A DNA stretch of 64,000 nt from Denitrobaculum tricleocarpae. GTDB taxonomy: Bacteria > Pseudomonadota > Alphaproteobacteria > Kiloniellales > Kiloniellaceae. This document shows, piece after piece, positions 19,593 to 28,475 of this stretch; position 1 is the first letter of the stretch; each line of letters starts with the position of its first letter. The DNA is taken from the NCBI RefSeq assembly GCF_007004665.1, contig NZ_ML660058.1:124001-188000 (forward strand), read 5' to 3'. The notes beneath the pieces were generated by a model. It was not told the origin of the DNA. It worked only from the letters and a program-made list of their open reading frames with translations, and did no database searches. The position numbers and the translations under genes are program-made.

Positions 19593-20270
19593 ATGACGAA
19601 GAGTGCGATCATCTTTGACTGCGACGGGGTTCTTGTGGATTCGGAACGGATCGCGATTGCGGTTGAGCGCGAACATCTGGCGCGCGTGGGGCTGATGTAC
19701 GACACCACTGACTACCTCAGCCGTTTCGTGGGCCTGACCAGCCAGGACTTTCATATTGCGCTCGAGAGGGATCACAGGGCGCTGCACGATCGCCCCCTGC
19801 CTGAGCCGTTTTTCGAAGATCTGAAGAGGGAATGCCTGGCCCGCTACGAATCTGAACTCACGTCGTTTGACGGCTTGGAGGGATTTTTGGAGAGCTACGA
19901 CGGCGCGGTTGCTGTCGCTTCTTCGAGTTCCGGTCCCATCTTGCGGAGAAAGCTTGAGATCACCGGCCTTGATGCCCGTTTCGATCCCCACATCTACTCA
20001 GGCGATGACGTCGCGCACGGCAAACCCGCGCCCGATCTATTCCTGCTTGCGGCGTCGCGGCTCAAGGTCGATGCCGGCCGGTGTCTCGCCATCGAGGACA
20101 GCGTAAACGGTGTGCGCAGTGCCGCCGCGGCGGGGATGGAGGTTTGGGGCTTCACCGGGGGCGGACATGCCGATGCCGATCTGGAAGACCGCTTGAGGGC
20201 AGCGGGTGCGCAGCAGGTCTTCTCCGGCTTCAGCGATATCATGCGCGTTTTTCAGGGCCGCGCGTGGTGA
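19593..20270 (+). CDS. HAD-superfamily phosphatase/phosphoglucomutase-like hydrolase
   Basis: A 225-residue HAD subfamily IA hydrolase. The nucleophile motif is FDCDGVLVDSE (D10, D12), motif II is AVASSSSGP, motif III is the lysine in HGKPAPDLFLLAA, and motif IV is CLAIEDSVNGVRSA. Relatives act on sugar phosphates (6-phosphogluconate phosphatase, beta-phosphoglucomutase). The ATG at 19593 replaces a TTG 18 bases upstream. The gene overlaps the convergent LysR gene by 19 bases. Confidence 0.9.
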   Translation: MTKSAIIFDCDGVLVDSERIAIAVEREHLARVGLMYDTTDYLSRFVGLTSQDFHIALERDHRALHDRPLPEPFFEDLKRECLARYESELTSFDGLEGFLESYDGAVAVASSSSGPILRRKLEITGLDARFDPHIYSGDDVAHGKPAPDLFLLAASRLKVDAGRCLAIEDSVNGVRSAAAAGMEVWGFTGGGHADADLEDRLRAAGAQQVFSGFSDIMRVFQGRAW

Positions 20271-21196
20271 GAGGCGGCGAGGTGCGGCGCGATAGCTTCA
20301 GCGACACCTGCGAAAAGCGGCTCGCCGTGTTGTGCGATGACCTCCGGCCTTGCGTAGAGAAACCAGGGCTGCCGGACCGGCGTGGGGGCCAGGGAGCGGC
20401 CTGTAATCTCGTTGCGTTCAATCGCGGCGGCAACCGCTGAGCGCGGCTGGATACTCACGCCCTGTCCGGCCGCGACCAGCGCGACGATGGCGGGTATCGA
20501 CTGAACCTGCGCGATGTGAGCCGGGCGATCGGCGGCGGGACGGAAGAAGGTCTCCAGTTCGAAACCGGCTTGCGGCACCAGGGAATGCGCGAAATAGGTT
20601 TGGTTTGCGATCTCCTGCGCGGTAACCGGCTCATCGGCTAAGGTCGGGTCAAGCGCCGGACAGAGCGCCGAGTCCTGCGCGAAGATACACAGCAGTTCGT
20701 CGTCGCAAATGTGACTGCGTTTGAGCCCTGCGAAAGCAACCTGTCCGACCTCTAATGCCAGATCCGCCTCGTCGCGGCGAAGGCAGTCCGTGGCCTGACC
20801 CGGGCCCGCCGCGATCAGATCCAGTTGCATGGGGTCGGGATTTGTTCGCAGGTAATCGCCAACATCGGGAACCCAGTTCAATCCATCCTGAGGACCGAAA
20901 GCGATGCGCAGGCGCTGCCAGACGCGGAGGCTCACCTCACGCGCCTTGGTTTCGGCTTCCAGCAGAAGGGGAGCACAGGCTGCCGCGGCATCGGCGAGGG
21001 CCTTACCAGCCTCGGTCAGCCGGAGCGAGCGTCCGCGCCGCAGGACCAGATTGGCACCCAACCTTCGCTCCGCCTCCTTGACCTGATGACTGGCGGCGGA
21101 CTGAGTCAGGCCAACAGCCTTGCCTGCCGCGGTGAGCGACCCGCTTTCCTGGATGGCCAGCAGGATCCGGTAGTGGCGCCATTCGATTTTTATCAT
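20252..21196 (-). CDS. LysR-family regulator, divergent from dioxygenase
   Basis: A 314-residue LysR-type regulator. The HTH is at residues ~1-60 (IEWRHYRILLAIQESGSLTA, then AVGLTQSAASHQVKEAERRL), followed by a LysR substrate domain. The ATG at 21196 begins MIKIEWRHY, and the longer open frame upstream is rejected because it runs through the intergenic region. It is divergent from the 21291 oxygenase gene over 94 bp, which is AT-rich and probably holds the shared operator. Its target is therefore likely the oxygenase/acyltransferase operon. Confidence 0.88.
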   Translation of the reverse strand: MIKIEWRHYRILLAIQESGSLTAAGKAVGLTQSAASHQVKEAERRLGANLVLRRGRSLRLTEAGKALADAAAACAPLLLEAETKAREVSLRVWQRLRIAFGPQDGLNWVPDVGDYLRTNPDPMQLDLIAAGPGQATDCLRRDEADLALEVGQVAFAGLKRSHICDDELLCIFAQDSALCPALDPTLADEPVTAQEIANQTYFAHSLVPQAGFELETFFRPAADRPAHIAQVQSIPAIVALVAAGQGVSIQPRSAVAAAIERNEITGRSLAPTPVRQPWFLYARPEVIAQHGEPLFAGVAEAIAPHLAASHHARP

Positions 21197-21290
21197 ATGA
21201 AAGATTTTAATGAAAAACTGTCTGATAATCAATTTGTCGATGGTTTTGCGCCTGCGTAGTCTCTCCCTGTGATCTGGAGAGGAGAGCCTC

Positions 21291-22289
21291 ATGCCGCGCG
21301 CCGAGCCACTTGCATTTCCAACCGAGCTTCCGGAAGGTTTTCCGCGTCTGGAGCAAGAGCCCGAGTTCAAGCCGGGCGCTCATCTAGCGCTGGAGAAGCC
21401 CGAGACGATTGTCACTTTGCAAGAACTCGGATACACGCCTGGGGAGATTGCTGACTGCCCCACGGATCTGGGCATCACCTCCTGCTTCCGGGTTTTGAGC
21501 GATGAGGGCGTGGCCTGCCTGCAGGAGGTGGCGCGCAGCCTTGCCCGCTATGCCCGCAGCAATGACCGGATCCCGCGTCTCGTGCGCGGCGGCGTGTATC
21601 AGTCCCGTTTCCTGCGGGACTTCTGCCTGTCGCCGGAGGTGGCGGAAGCGGTCTCCGGTATCTGCGGCTGCGAAGTGCTGCCGCACTCTATTCCCCATCA
21701 GCTCGGCCATCTGAACTATAACCCCGAGACGGTAGGCGAGAATGTCGACAAGTGGCACACCGACACGCTGCGGATCGATTACGTTCTCTTCGTGACCGAC
21801 CCAAATGAGGTCGAGGGTGGGGAGTTCCAGTATTTCGAGGGCACCAAGAACGAGATGCAGGCGATCACTGGCCGTGGAGAGCCTTTGCCGGCAGATCGCG
21901 TTATCTCTCCAAGTCTTCCCGGGGCGGGGCACGCGGTTCTGCAGCAGGGAAACATGGTCGCGCACCGGGCCAAGGGCCTGCGGCAGGCCGGGGAACGCAT
22001 CACGCTTGTGAACGGCTATGTTCCACGCGAGATCGGCGTGCCCGATTTCACCCGCTTCGATCAGCTATATCTGGCCGACCCCAAGCATGTCGCGGCCAGT
22101 GAGTACGCCCGCCATATCGCCTGGATAGGGCGGGAGATGCTGCAGGCTCAGATCGAACGGCCTGAGTACACCGACGATCGGGAACGCCTTGCCGGACAGC
22201 TTGAGGCGGTGACCGCACTGCTGTCCGCGGCCGCGGCGGAAATCCGCGCGGCGGGGGATGCCAGGATGGAGCACTTCGGCGACGGGTAA
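21291..22289 (+). CDS. Phytanoyl-CoA-dioxygenase-like Fe(II)/2-oxoglutarate oxygenase
   Basis: A 332-residue protein resembling Fe(II)/2-oxoglutarate oxygenases. The facial triad is visible as HxD in DKWHTDTLRIDYVLFVTDP and a distal His in QGNMVAHRAKGLRQAGER, whose Arg would hold 2-oxoglutarate. The N-terminal ~60 residues are a family-specific extension. The substrate is unknown. An AGGAGAG precedes the start by 6 bases. It is divergent from a LysR gene and upstream of an Ntn-type acyltransferase with 151 bp between, perhaps one operon acting on an amide- or amino-acid-derived compound. Confidence 0.78.
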   Translation: MPRAEPLAFPTELPEGFPRLEQEPEFKPGAHLALEKPETIVTLQELGYTPGEIADCPTDLGITSCFRVLSDEGVACLQEVARSLARYARSNDRIPRLVRGGVYQSRFLRDFCLSPEVAEAVSGICGCEVLPHSIPHQLGHLNYNPETVGENVDKWHTDTLRIDYVLFVTDPNEVEGGEFQYFEGTKNEMQAITGRGEPLPADRVISPSLPGAGHAVLQQGNMVAHRAKGLRQAGERITLVNGYVPREIGVPDFTRFDQLYLADPKHVAASEYARHIAWIGREMLQAQIERPEYTDDRERLAGQLEAVTALLSAAAAEIRAAGDARMEHFGDG

Positions 22290-22440
22290 GGCAGACGCTA
22301 AGCGACCAGACCCTGTAGACAGGTCGAATCTCTCTTCCACGCCTAAGTTGATTGGATCGGCGCTTCCCAATCAGGATACTCTGCGACTCGATCGCCGTGT
22401 CTTGCTTTGCACGGTCCCCAAGGAAAATCGGAAGTCGCGG

Positions 22441-23784
22441 ATGACACAGCAATGGAGCGTCGATGTTCTGACCTGCAGAGGCAGTTCCTATGACACTGGG
22501 CTGCAGGTCGCCGAGGGTTTTCGAAAGACACCCCGCGGGCGCGCTTTCAAGCGTCGCAAGGAACGCTGGCCTTTCGGCTTCAGCCTGAAGAACGCGGAGG
22601 CCGCGCTCAACGCTTACGCGCCCAATATCTGGGAGGAGTTACACGGCCTCGCGGACGGGCTTAAAATCTCTCTGGAACGCGCGGTGGCGGAATTTTCCAA
22701 TGGCCGTTTGCGCTATCCCAAACGCGGCTGTTCCGCGGTGATGACCGGTGGGCTCTACGGACGTAACTACGACTTCAGTCCGAAACGCTACGATCGCCTG
22801 CTGATCGCCGTTCAGCCCGAGGGTGTGAATGCCAACATCGGCTTTTCCGACCGATTCACCGGGCGGGACGACGGTATGAACGAGCATGGCCTTTGCGTCG
22901 GACTGCACTACGTGAACGAGGCCAATTGGCAGCCCGGGCTGGTCAGTATTCTGATCGTGCGGATTCTGCTGGATCAATGCGCAACCACGGCGGAAGCGGT
23001 GGATCTGGCCAAACGCCTGCCGCACGGTCTCGGCTTCAACTACTCGATCACCGATGCGCAAGGCAAGGCGGCCGTGGTCGAAGCCTCGCCTGCCGGGATC
23101 GCCGTGCGCGAGGGCAGGGAGCTTGCCTGCACAAATCACTACCAGTCCCCGGAACTGCAAAGCCAAAACCGTCGCAACGCCAGTTCCTGCCGGCGGCTCC
23201 CGACTTTGGAGATCTGGTCGCGTGATCGAACCACGGCGGCGGACCTATTCCTTCGGCTCAATGCTTCTCGCTCGACCGTTTTCGCCCATGGCTATACGCG
23301 TGGCGGCGGTACGCTGCACAGCCTCGTCTGTGATGCCGCTCAACGGAAAATGCTGGTCGGTGTGGGCGGCGACGCCACCCCGGTGGAGCTCGATATCGGT
23401 GCCTGGGCGGCAGGCAGCAATCTTGCGGTCACGCAACTGACAGGACAACTGGGCGGCAGGCTCAAACCCTCTGACCCAAACCGACGCGCCCGCGAGAAGG
23501 CGAAAGGGGAAAGCGGCGGTTCCGATATGAACTTCATCGACGCCGATCTCAGCGGCGCCGCCTTCAGGGACGTCTCGTTGAAAGATGCGGTCTTTGAGAA
23601 TGCGAACATGGCCGGCGCAAAATTTGCTGACATCAACCTGGCCGGCGCACGCTTTGACAACATCAGTCTTGCCGATGTCGAGATTACTCGGAACTGCAAC
23701 TTCAAGGGCATGACCATCGCCGGGGTCAGCGTCGAGGATTTATTCAGAGCCTACAACGCACAAGGGCCAAAAAGAGAAGTATGA
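22441..23784 (+). CDS. C45-type autoproteolytic acyltransferase/hydrolase fused to pentapeptide repeats
   Basis: A 447-residue fusion. Residues ~1-330 match the acyl-CoA:6-aminopenicillanate acyltransferase-like (C45, Ntn hydrolase) family. The catalytic residue is C97 in YPKRGCSAVMTGG, preceded by the helical precursor part AFKRRKERWPFGFS, with GRNYDF and GMNEHGLCVGLHYVNE typical of the fold. These enzymes self-cleave before the Cys to expose an N-terminal nucleophile and act on amide bonds. Residues ~365-425 are pentapeptide repeats (DLSGAAFRDVSLKDAVFENA). The ATG at 22441 replaces a far-upstream frame. It overlaps the next gene by ATGA. Confidence 0.82.
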   Translation: MTQQWSVDVLTCRGSSYDTGLQVAEGFRKTPRGRAFKRRKERWPFGFSLKNAEAALNAYAPNIWEELHGLADGLKISLERAVAEFSNGRLRYPKRGCSAVMTGGLYGRNYDFSPKRYDRLLIAVQPEGVNANIGFSDRFTGRDDGMNEHGLCVGLHYVNEANWQPGLVSILIVRILLDQCATTAEAVDLAKRLPHGLGFNYSITDAQGKAAVVEASPAGIAVREGRELACTNHYQSPELQSQNRRNASSCRRLPTLEIWSRDRTTAADLFLRLNASRSTVFAHGYTRGGGTLHSLVCDAAQRKMLVGVGGDATPVELDIGAWAAGSNLAVTQLTGQLGGRLKPSDPNRRAREKAKGESGGSDMNFIDADLSGAAFRDVSLKDAVFENANMAGAKFADINLAGARFDNISLADVEITRNCNFKGMTIAGVSVEDLFRAYNAQGPKREV

Positions 23785-24254
23785 CGAACCGGGCAGACTC
23801 TGTTAGACGCGACTTTTTTTCCTGTAAAGACACTTCAGGGGCGAATTCATTAAAGACACTCTTCGGCATTGTTCTTGTTTGCCTGGTCTTCAGCGCGGTA
23901 GTAGCCAATGCGTCCCCGGAAGGCCTCGAACCGATCTCCACGTTTCGTCTCGAGACATCTGCCCATTGGAAACACGGGCCCATAGTTGTCAGTGGTGACA
24001 AGAACGGCAATGGCAGGTTTCAGGAACTGACAATCGAGTTCCGTGATAAGAAGCTGTTCGTCCCTTCCAATGTGCTCGCGAAAATCCCGAAATTGTCGAA
24101 CGGGATTCAGATTTCAAGTGAAGCGGGTTATCGGGAAATTGGTGGGTATACAATTTACACTGCCTTTACACAGGGCTTTGTGAGCACGCCGCAGCTTCGC
24201 GATCGTTTTGTTATCGCTGTTTCGGAAAAAGGTGGCATTAAGGTGCTGCCGTAA
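23781..24254 (+). CDS. Hypothetical secreted protein, coupled to the C45 acyltransferase
   Basis: A 157-residue protein of unknown family. It has an N-terminal charged stretch of about 24 residues, then a hydrophobic signal (TLFGIVLVCLVFSAVVANA), so it is probably periplasmic after cleavage. The mature part is beta-rich (RFQELTIEFRDKKLFVPSNV). The start overlaps the stop of the preceding acyltransferase gene (ATGA), showing translational coupling and a linked function. It ends 28 bases before the CTAG element at 24283. Composition is less GC-rich than the preceding gene. Confidence 0.68.
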   Translation: MTNRADSVRRDFFSCKDTSGANSLKTLFGIVLVCLVFSAVVANASPEGLEPISTFRLETSAHWKHGPIVVSGDKNGNGRFQELTIEFRDKKLFVPSNVLAKIPKLSNGIQISSEAGYREIGGYTIYTAFTQGFVSTPQLRDRFVIAVSEKGGIKVLP

Positions 24255-24670
24255 GAGTAGATTGCGCAATGAGTCGTTGGGCCTAGTATCCCGAATCTGA
24301 AATTCACCTCATTGAATTTCAGATTCAACGGCACACTCACTCATTGAGCCTAGTGTGATTCAGTCTCTAAAACTCGCCGCACATTATGCGGTGAACTTCA
24401 GAAACATCACACTAGCCTTGACCTTATTGAAACTCGCATCTTTGCTGCCAACAAGGTATGTGCCAGAATTTTGCGAGATTGATTTGACCGAAACTGTCTT
24501 TGGTGTCTTTTCAACTATCTTTATCCCCTCTTGGCACGCTGGTCGCTGCGGAGCTCTCCGGCGGCCCGGCCAGCAGCGGGTGATTGTCTTTGCAATGAAC
24601 TGTCGGGAATGGAGCATAGCTGCCATTAATACTGCCTGCCGTCAGCGTCGGTTCTAAGGGAAATAACAGC
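24255..24670. other. Intergenic region with CTAG element
   Basis: A 416-bp stretch without a supported gene. It holds the inverted R1 element (24283-24415). An open frame running from inside the element to 24657 is derived from the element in its first 21 codons and has no ribosome site, so I do not call it. The distal part includes CGGAGCTCTCCGGCGG palindromic sequence near 24550. Confidence 0.6.
24283..24415 (-). repeat. CTAG-bounded double-hairpin element R1, copy A (inverted)
   Basis: A 133-bp element bounded by CTAG at both ends, the reverse complement of the copies at 49642 and 58521. It has two hairpin modules. One has TAGTATCCCGAATCTG-type arms; the other has CTAGTGTGAT/ATCACACTAG arms with a CCGC-type inner stem. 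This copy is more degenerate than the other two. It is non-coding, intergenic, with no transposase nearby. Confidence 0.85.
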
Positions 24671-26020
24671 TTGTCCAGGTCTCATGCGCCAGGCACTCAA
24701 CTCATATTAGACGCACCCATCGCAAAGGTGCTCTGGCGTCTGGCGACACCCAACGTCGTTGCGGTTGCGCTGTGGACAGCGGTGACCTTCGCCGATGCCT
24801 GGTATGTGGGGCAGTTGGGCACTGCGGCTTTGGCAAGTTTGGCACTCGCCTTTCCCTTTTTGAGCCTGATGCAAATGATGGCCGGCGGAGCGATCGGCGG
24901 CGGTATAACCTCGGCGGTGGCCCGCGCCCTTGGTGCCGCGGAGGTCGAGCGGGCCGAGAGCACGGCCTGGCATGCGGTGCTGATCGGGATCGCCGGGTCC
25001 GGGGTTTTCATGATCTTTTTGGGTTTGTTCGCCCGGCCCATATTCGAGCTTCTGGGGGGCGAAGGCGACGCCCTCGAGGGTGCTGTCGCCTATGCCCGGG
25101 TCGCCTTCGGCGGTGCGGCGGCCATATGGTTCATTTTTGTGTTGTCCGCGATCCACAGGGGCACCGGCGACACGGCGACACCGGCCCGCGCCATCGCGGC
25201 CGCCAGCATCCTGCAGGTTTTTTTGTCCGGTGCCTTGACGTTGGGCTGGTTCGGTCTTCCGGCGCTAGGCGTGCCGGGCACTGCGACCGCGCTGGTCGTT
25301 TGCCAGGGATCTGCCGCGGCCTATCTCGCCGCACATTTGTTTCGCGGCAAAGGGCGTGTGCGCTTACGCCCGCACGCCCTGCAATGGGCACCTCTTCGCG
25401 ACATCATGCGTGTCGGCGGTCTCGGTCTCATCAACAGTGCCTGCATGGCCATGACCGTGGTCGTGATCACCGGCTATGTCGGCCGCTACGGAACCGAAGC
25501 GCTGGCCGGTTACGGACTGGGGGCCCGGTTGGAACTGATGCTGGTACCGATTGCTTTTGGGGTGGGCGCAGCTTTGACGGCGGCGGTCGGCATCAACGTG
25601 GGCGCCGGCCAATTTGCCCGCGCGCGCCGCTTTGCCTTTGCCGGGGCCGGCATCACCCTGGTACTCACCGGCGCGCTGGGACTCTCTGTGGCGATCCTGC
25701 CCGGTCTCTGGCTCGATCTCTTTACGGCGGATCCCGGCGCCTATGCCTATGGTGTCACTTACCTCGCCATCGCGGCGCCTTTTTACGGTCTGTTCGGCGC
25801 GGGGCAGGCGTTCTATTTCGCCAGCCAGGGAAACGGCCGCATGGTTCTGCCGGTCTCTGTCACGGTTATCCGCTTCCTGACGGTCGCGGGCATCGGCGCA
25901 GTGGCGGTCTCCCTTGCCTGGGAGGTCACCGCGCTCTTCGCCGCCGTTGCGGTGGGCCTGACCATCATGGGGGTCGGACAGGCGCTTTGTGTTCTGGGCC
26001 CAGGCTGGCGCGGACACTAG
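24671..26020 (+). CDS. MATE-family multidrug/Na+ antiporter
   Basis: A 449-residue inner-membrane protein with 12 predicted helices and two MatE repeats. It begins LDAPIAKVLWRLATPNVVAV and contains MQMMAGGAIGGGITSAVARA, with the second half starting MRVGGLGLINSACMAMTVVV. MATE proteins expel cationic drugs in exchange for Na+ or H+. The start is a TTG at 24671, preceded by AAGGGA; no better start exists upstream of the first helix. The TAG stop coincides with a CTAG that begins a fragment resembling an R2 element. Confidence 0.88.
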   Translation: MSRSHAPGTQLILDAPIAKVLWRLATPNVVAVALWTAVTFADAWYVGQLGTAALASLALAFPFLSLMQMMAGGAIGGGITSAVARALGAAEVERAESTAWHAVLIGIAGSGVFMIFLGLFARPIFELLGGEGDALEGAVAYARVAFGGAAAIWFIFVLSAIHRGTGDTATPARAIAAASILQVFLSGALTLGWFGLPALGVPGTATALVVCQGSAAAYLAAHLFRGKGRVRLRPHALQWAPLRDIMRVGGLGLINSACMAMTVVVITGYVGRYGTEALAGYGLGARLELMLVPIAFGVGAALTAAVGINVGAGQFARARRFAFAGAGITLVLTGALGLSVAILPGLWLDLFTADPGAYAYGVTYLAIAAPFYGLFGAGQAFYFASQGNGRMVLPVSVTVIRFLTVAGIGAVAVSLAWEVTALFAAVAVGLTIMGVGQALCVLGPGWRGH

Positions 26021-26050
26021 AACGGATTCACATCTTTTGTCGAAATCACG
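26017..26050 (+). repeat. Possible CTAG-bounded element fragment at the MATE stop codon
   Basis: CTAGAACGGATTCACATCTT resembles the second module of the R2 element at 38369 (GAGCGGATTCACATGTTTTG). Similarity fades after about 34 bases and the hairpin is broken. The MATE stop codon TAG lies inside the CTAG. This is a probable remnant; the match is short. Confidence 0.4.
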
Positions 26051-26120
26051 ATCTCATTGAGAGGGAGCGGGGACTTAAGGCCAAGAAAGACCAAGTCCCC
26101 GTGTCGCCTGAACCTTCAGA

Positions 26121-28220
26121 TCACTTCGGCCTGACCGCATCCGCAGTGCCTTGAATGAAGGCGATGACCTTTTCCAAGTCATCCTCGCTCAGCTTGTCCT
26201 TGAAGTTCGGCATTCCGCTGCCGCTGAGCGATCCGCCCAAGACGATCTCCTCGGCATCCGCGAGGGTCCTGGCCTGGCTGTAGCCCAGGTTGGGCACGTT
26301 GCCGCCGTTGTTGACCCCGGGCACGCCGTGGCAGAAGAGGCAGTTCGCCACATATAGTGCGGCACCCGGTCCCACGTCATCGGGATTGTAGGGCAGGCCG
26401 GCGACCAGCGTCTTCGGATCGTGCTCGACGTAAGCCGGGGGTTCTGCGGTGCCGCCTATTTTAAAGGTATAGACCCGTCCCGGACCGGTGCGCTCGGTCG
26501 CGCGTTGCAGCATGCCGTACACACCGCCCCAGCCGACCGCGATGGTGATGTATTGTTCGCCCTCGTGTTCCCAGGTCGCGGGCGCGGCCACCACGCCTGA
26601 GCCGACCGGGGTCTGCCAGAGCACCTCGCCCGTCTTTGCGTTGTAGGCGATGAAGCGCCCGTCGGCCGTGCCCTGGAAGACCAGGTTGCCCGCTGTGGTC
26701 AGGGTACCGCCGTTCCAGGGCGAAACGTATTCCGCACGCCAAGCTTCTTTCTGGGCGACCGGATCCCAGGCCAGCAGGTGACCGAAGGGCGTGGCTTCCG
26801 GCGCGACGGTGTTGAAGAGATAACCCAGGTTCCAGCCGAGCCCGGACATGACCGAACCGGGTTTGTGCTTGTTCAGTTCCCAGGCCGCATCCTGTGTCTG
26901 CACCAGCGGCACGCCTTGCGCCGGAATATAGACCAGGCCCGTCTCCGGATTGAAGCTCATGGGGTGCCAGTTGTGCGCGCCGTAGGCGGAGGGAACCGTC
27001 TCCCAGGGTTCCGTGGTCGAGCGCGCGCCTTCGGCTTCGATCGGGCGCCCGTCCTCGCCGTAGCCGGTCGCCCAGGTCACCTTCACGAAGGGCTCGGCGG
27101 AGATGAAGCTGCCGTCGGTGCGGTCGATAACGTAGAAAAAGCCGTTCTTCGGCGCCTGCATCAGCACCTTGCGGTCTTCGCCATCGATCTTCAGGTCGGC
27201 CAGGATGATGTGCTGGGTAGAGGTGTAGTCCCAGCTATCGCCCGGCGTGTTCTGGTAGTGCCATTGGTATTCGCCGGTCTCCGGATCCAGGGCAACGATG
27301 CTGGCGAGGTAGAGATTGTCGCCGCCTGCGGGACTGCGCAGATTGCGGTTCCAGGGGCTGCCGTTGCCGGTGCCGACATAGAGCAGGTTCAGCTCCGGGT
27401 CGTAGGCCATGGCGTCCCAGATCGTGCCGCCGCCGCCGGCTTTCCACCATTCGCCCGCTGGGTCCCAGGTCTTGGCGGCGGCTTCCATCGAAGCATCCTC
27501 GAAGGGTTTGGAAGGATCGCCGGGCACCACGTACCAGCGCCAGGCCTGATCGCCGGTTTTCGCATCGTAGGCGCTGACGTAGCCGCGCACGCCGAATTCG
27601 GCGCCGCCGTTTCCGATGATCACCTTGCCGTTGATCACGCGCGGCGCGCCGGTGATGGTATAAGACATCTCGCGGTTTTCGATGGTGTCGGTTTTCCAGA
27701 GCCTCTTGCCGGTCGCCGCATCGATGGCGTGCAGGAAGCCGTCATAGGCGCCGACAAAGACCTTGCCTTCGTAGAGCGCGACCCCGCGGTTCACCACGTC
27801 GCAGCAGCCTTTGAAAGCGAACTCGCGCGGGACCTCCGGATCGTAGACCCAGAGTTCCTCACCCGTGACTGCGTCCAGGGCATGGACGATGGACCAGGAG
27901 GCCGTGACGTACATCACGCCGTCCACCACGATCGGCGTCGCCTCGACCCCGCGCCGTGATTTCAATCCATGGTGCCATGCCAGGCCCAATGCGCCGACGT
28001 TCTCGGTGGTGATGTTCTTCAGTTTGCTATGGCGCGTCTCGGCGTAATCGAGGCCGTAGTTCAGCCAGTTTCTGGTCTCGGCTGCGTTGTCGATGATGGC
28101 CTGGGTATCGATGCCACTGGTGGCTTTTCGAATGGCGTCTTCGGCGATGTCCTGGGCAATTGCGGATGTTGAGATCAGACCGGCGGACAGCAGAAAAGAA
28201 GCGGCAAACAGCTTGTTCAA
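26121..28220 (-). CDS. PQQ-dependent quinohemoprotein alcohol dehydrogenase
   Basis: A 699-residue periplasmic PQQ dehydrogenase with a fused cytochrome c domain. The signal peptide is residues 1-22 (LLSAGLISTSAIA). The adjacent cysteines C139-C140 in FKGCCDVVNRG form the disulphide ring over PQQ, and propeller W-motifs recur (DAVTGEELWVYD, DPETGEYQWHYQ). The catalytic Asp is probably in GDSWDYTSTQH; the residue two positions on is Thr rather than Asp, which favours calcium over a lanthanide. The C-terminal heme site is C627-x2-C630-H631. GGGAGG precedes the ATG by four bases. It oxidises primary alcohols, passing electrons to a cytochrome, and is divergent from the copper amine oxidase. Confidence 0.94.
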   Translation of the reverse strand: MNKLFAASFLLSAGLISTSAIAQDIAEDAIRKATSGIDTQAIIDNAAETRNWLNYGLDYAETRHSKLKNITTENVGALGLAWHHGLKSRRGVEATPIVVDGVMYVTASWSIVHALDAVTGEELWVYDPEVPREFAFKGCCDVVNRGVALYEGKVFVGAYDGFLHAIDAATGKRLWKTDTIENREMSYTITGAPRVINGKVIIGNGGAEFGVRGYVSAYDAKTGDQAWRWYVVPGDPSKPFEDASMEAAAKTWDPAGEWWKAGGGGTIWDAMAYDPELNLLYVGTGNGSPWNRNLRSPAGGDNLYLASIVALDPETGEYQWHYQNTPGDSWDYTSTQHIILADLKIDGEDRKVLMQAPKNGFFYVIDRTDGSFISAEPFVKVTWATGYGEDGRPIEAEGARSTTEPWETVPSAYGAHNWHPMSFNPETGLVYIPAQGVPLVQTQDAAWELNKHKPGSVMSGLGWNLGYLFNTVAPEATPFGHLLAWDPVAQKEAWRAEYVSPWNGGTLTTAGNLVFQGTADGRFIAYNAKTGEVLWQTPVGSGVVAAPATWEHEGEQYITIAVGWGGVYGMLQRATERTGPGRVYTFKIGGTAEPPAYVEHDPKTLVAGLPYNPDDVGPGAALYVANCLFCHGVPGVNNGGNVPNLGYSQARTLADAEEIVLGGSLSGSGMPNFKDKLSEDDLEKVIAFIQGTADAVRPK

Positions 28221-28475
28221 TGGAACCTCCCACAGGTTATTTTTTGGTCAGTTATTTTTGAGGCGTCTTGACGCGCCTTCATGCCGACAGGGTAGGTCGG
28301 GAGTGATTTTTGCGCAACTCTGAGGGGAAGTGTCGAGGCGGTTCAAATTGGGTGGAGCGCGGCTTCTGCCCGCCCTGCAACGTTTTTCCAATGGGAATCT
28401 ACTGCTGGCAGGCCTAGCATGATGGTGGAAAAAATGAATCATGGAATAGTGGTTGGCAGCCCAGGGGAGTGTGCG

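Noticed and set aside
24355-24657. A reading frame starting MIQSLK that recurs at copies of R1 (also on the minus strand near 49702 and 58581)
   Set aside because: The shared 20-residue start is simply the palindromic repeat translated. No ribosome site or conserved downstream protein.
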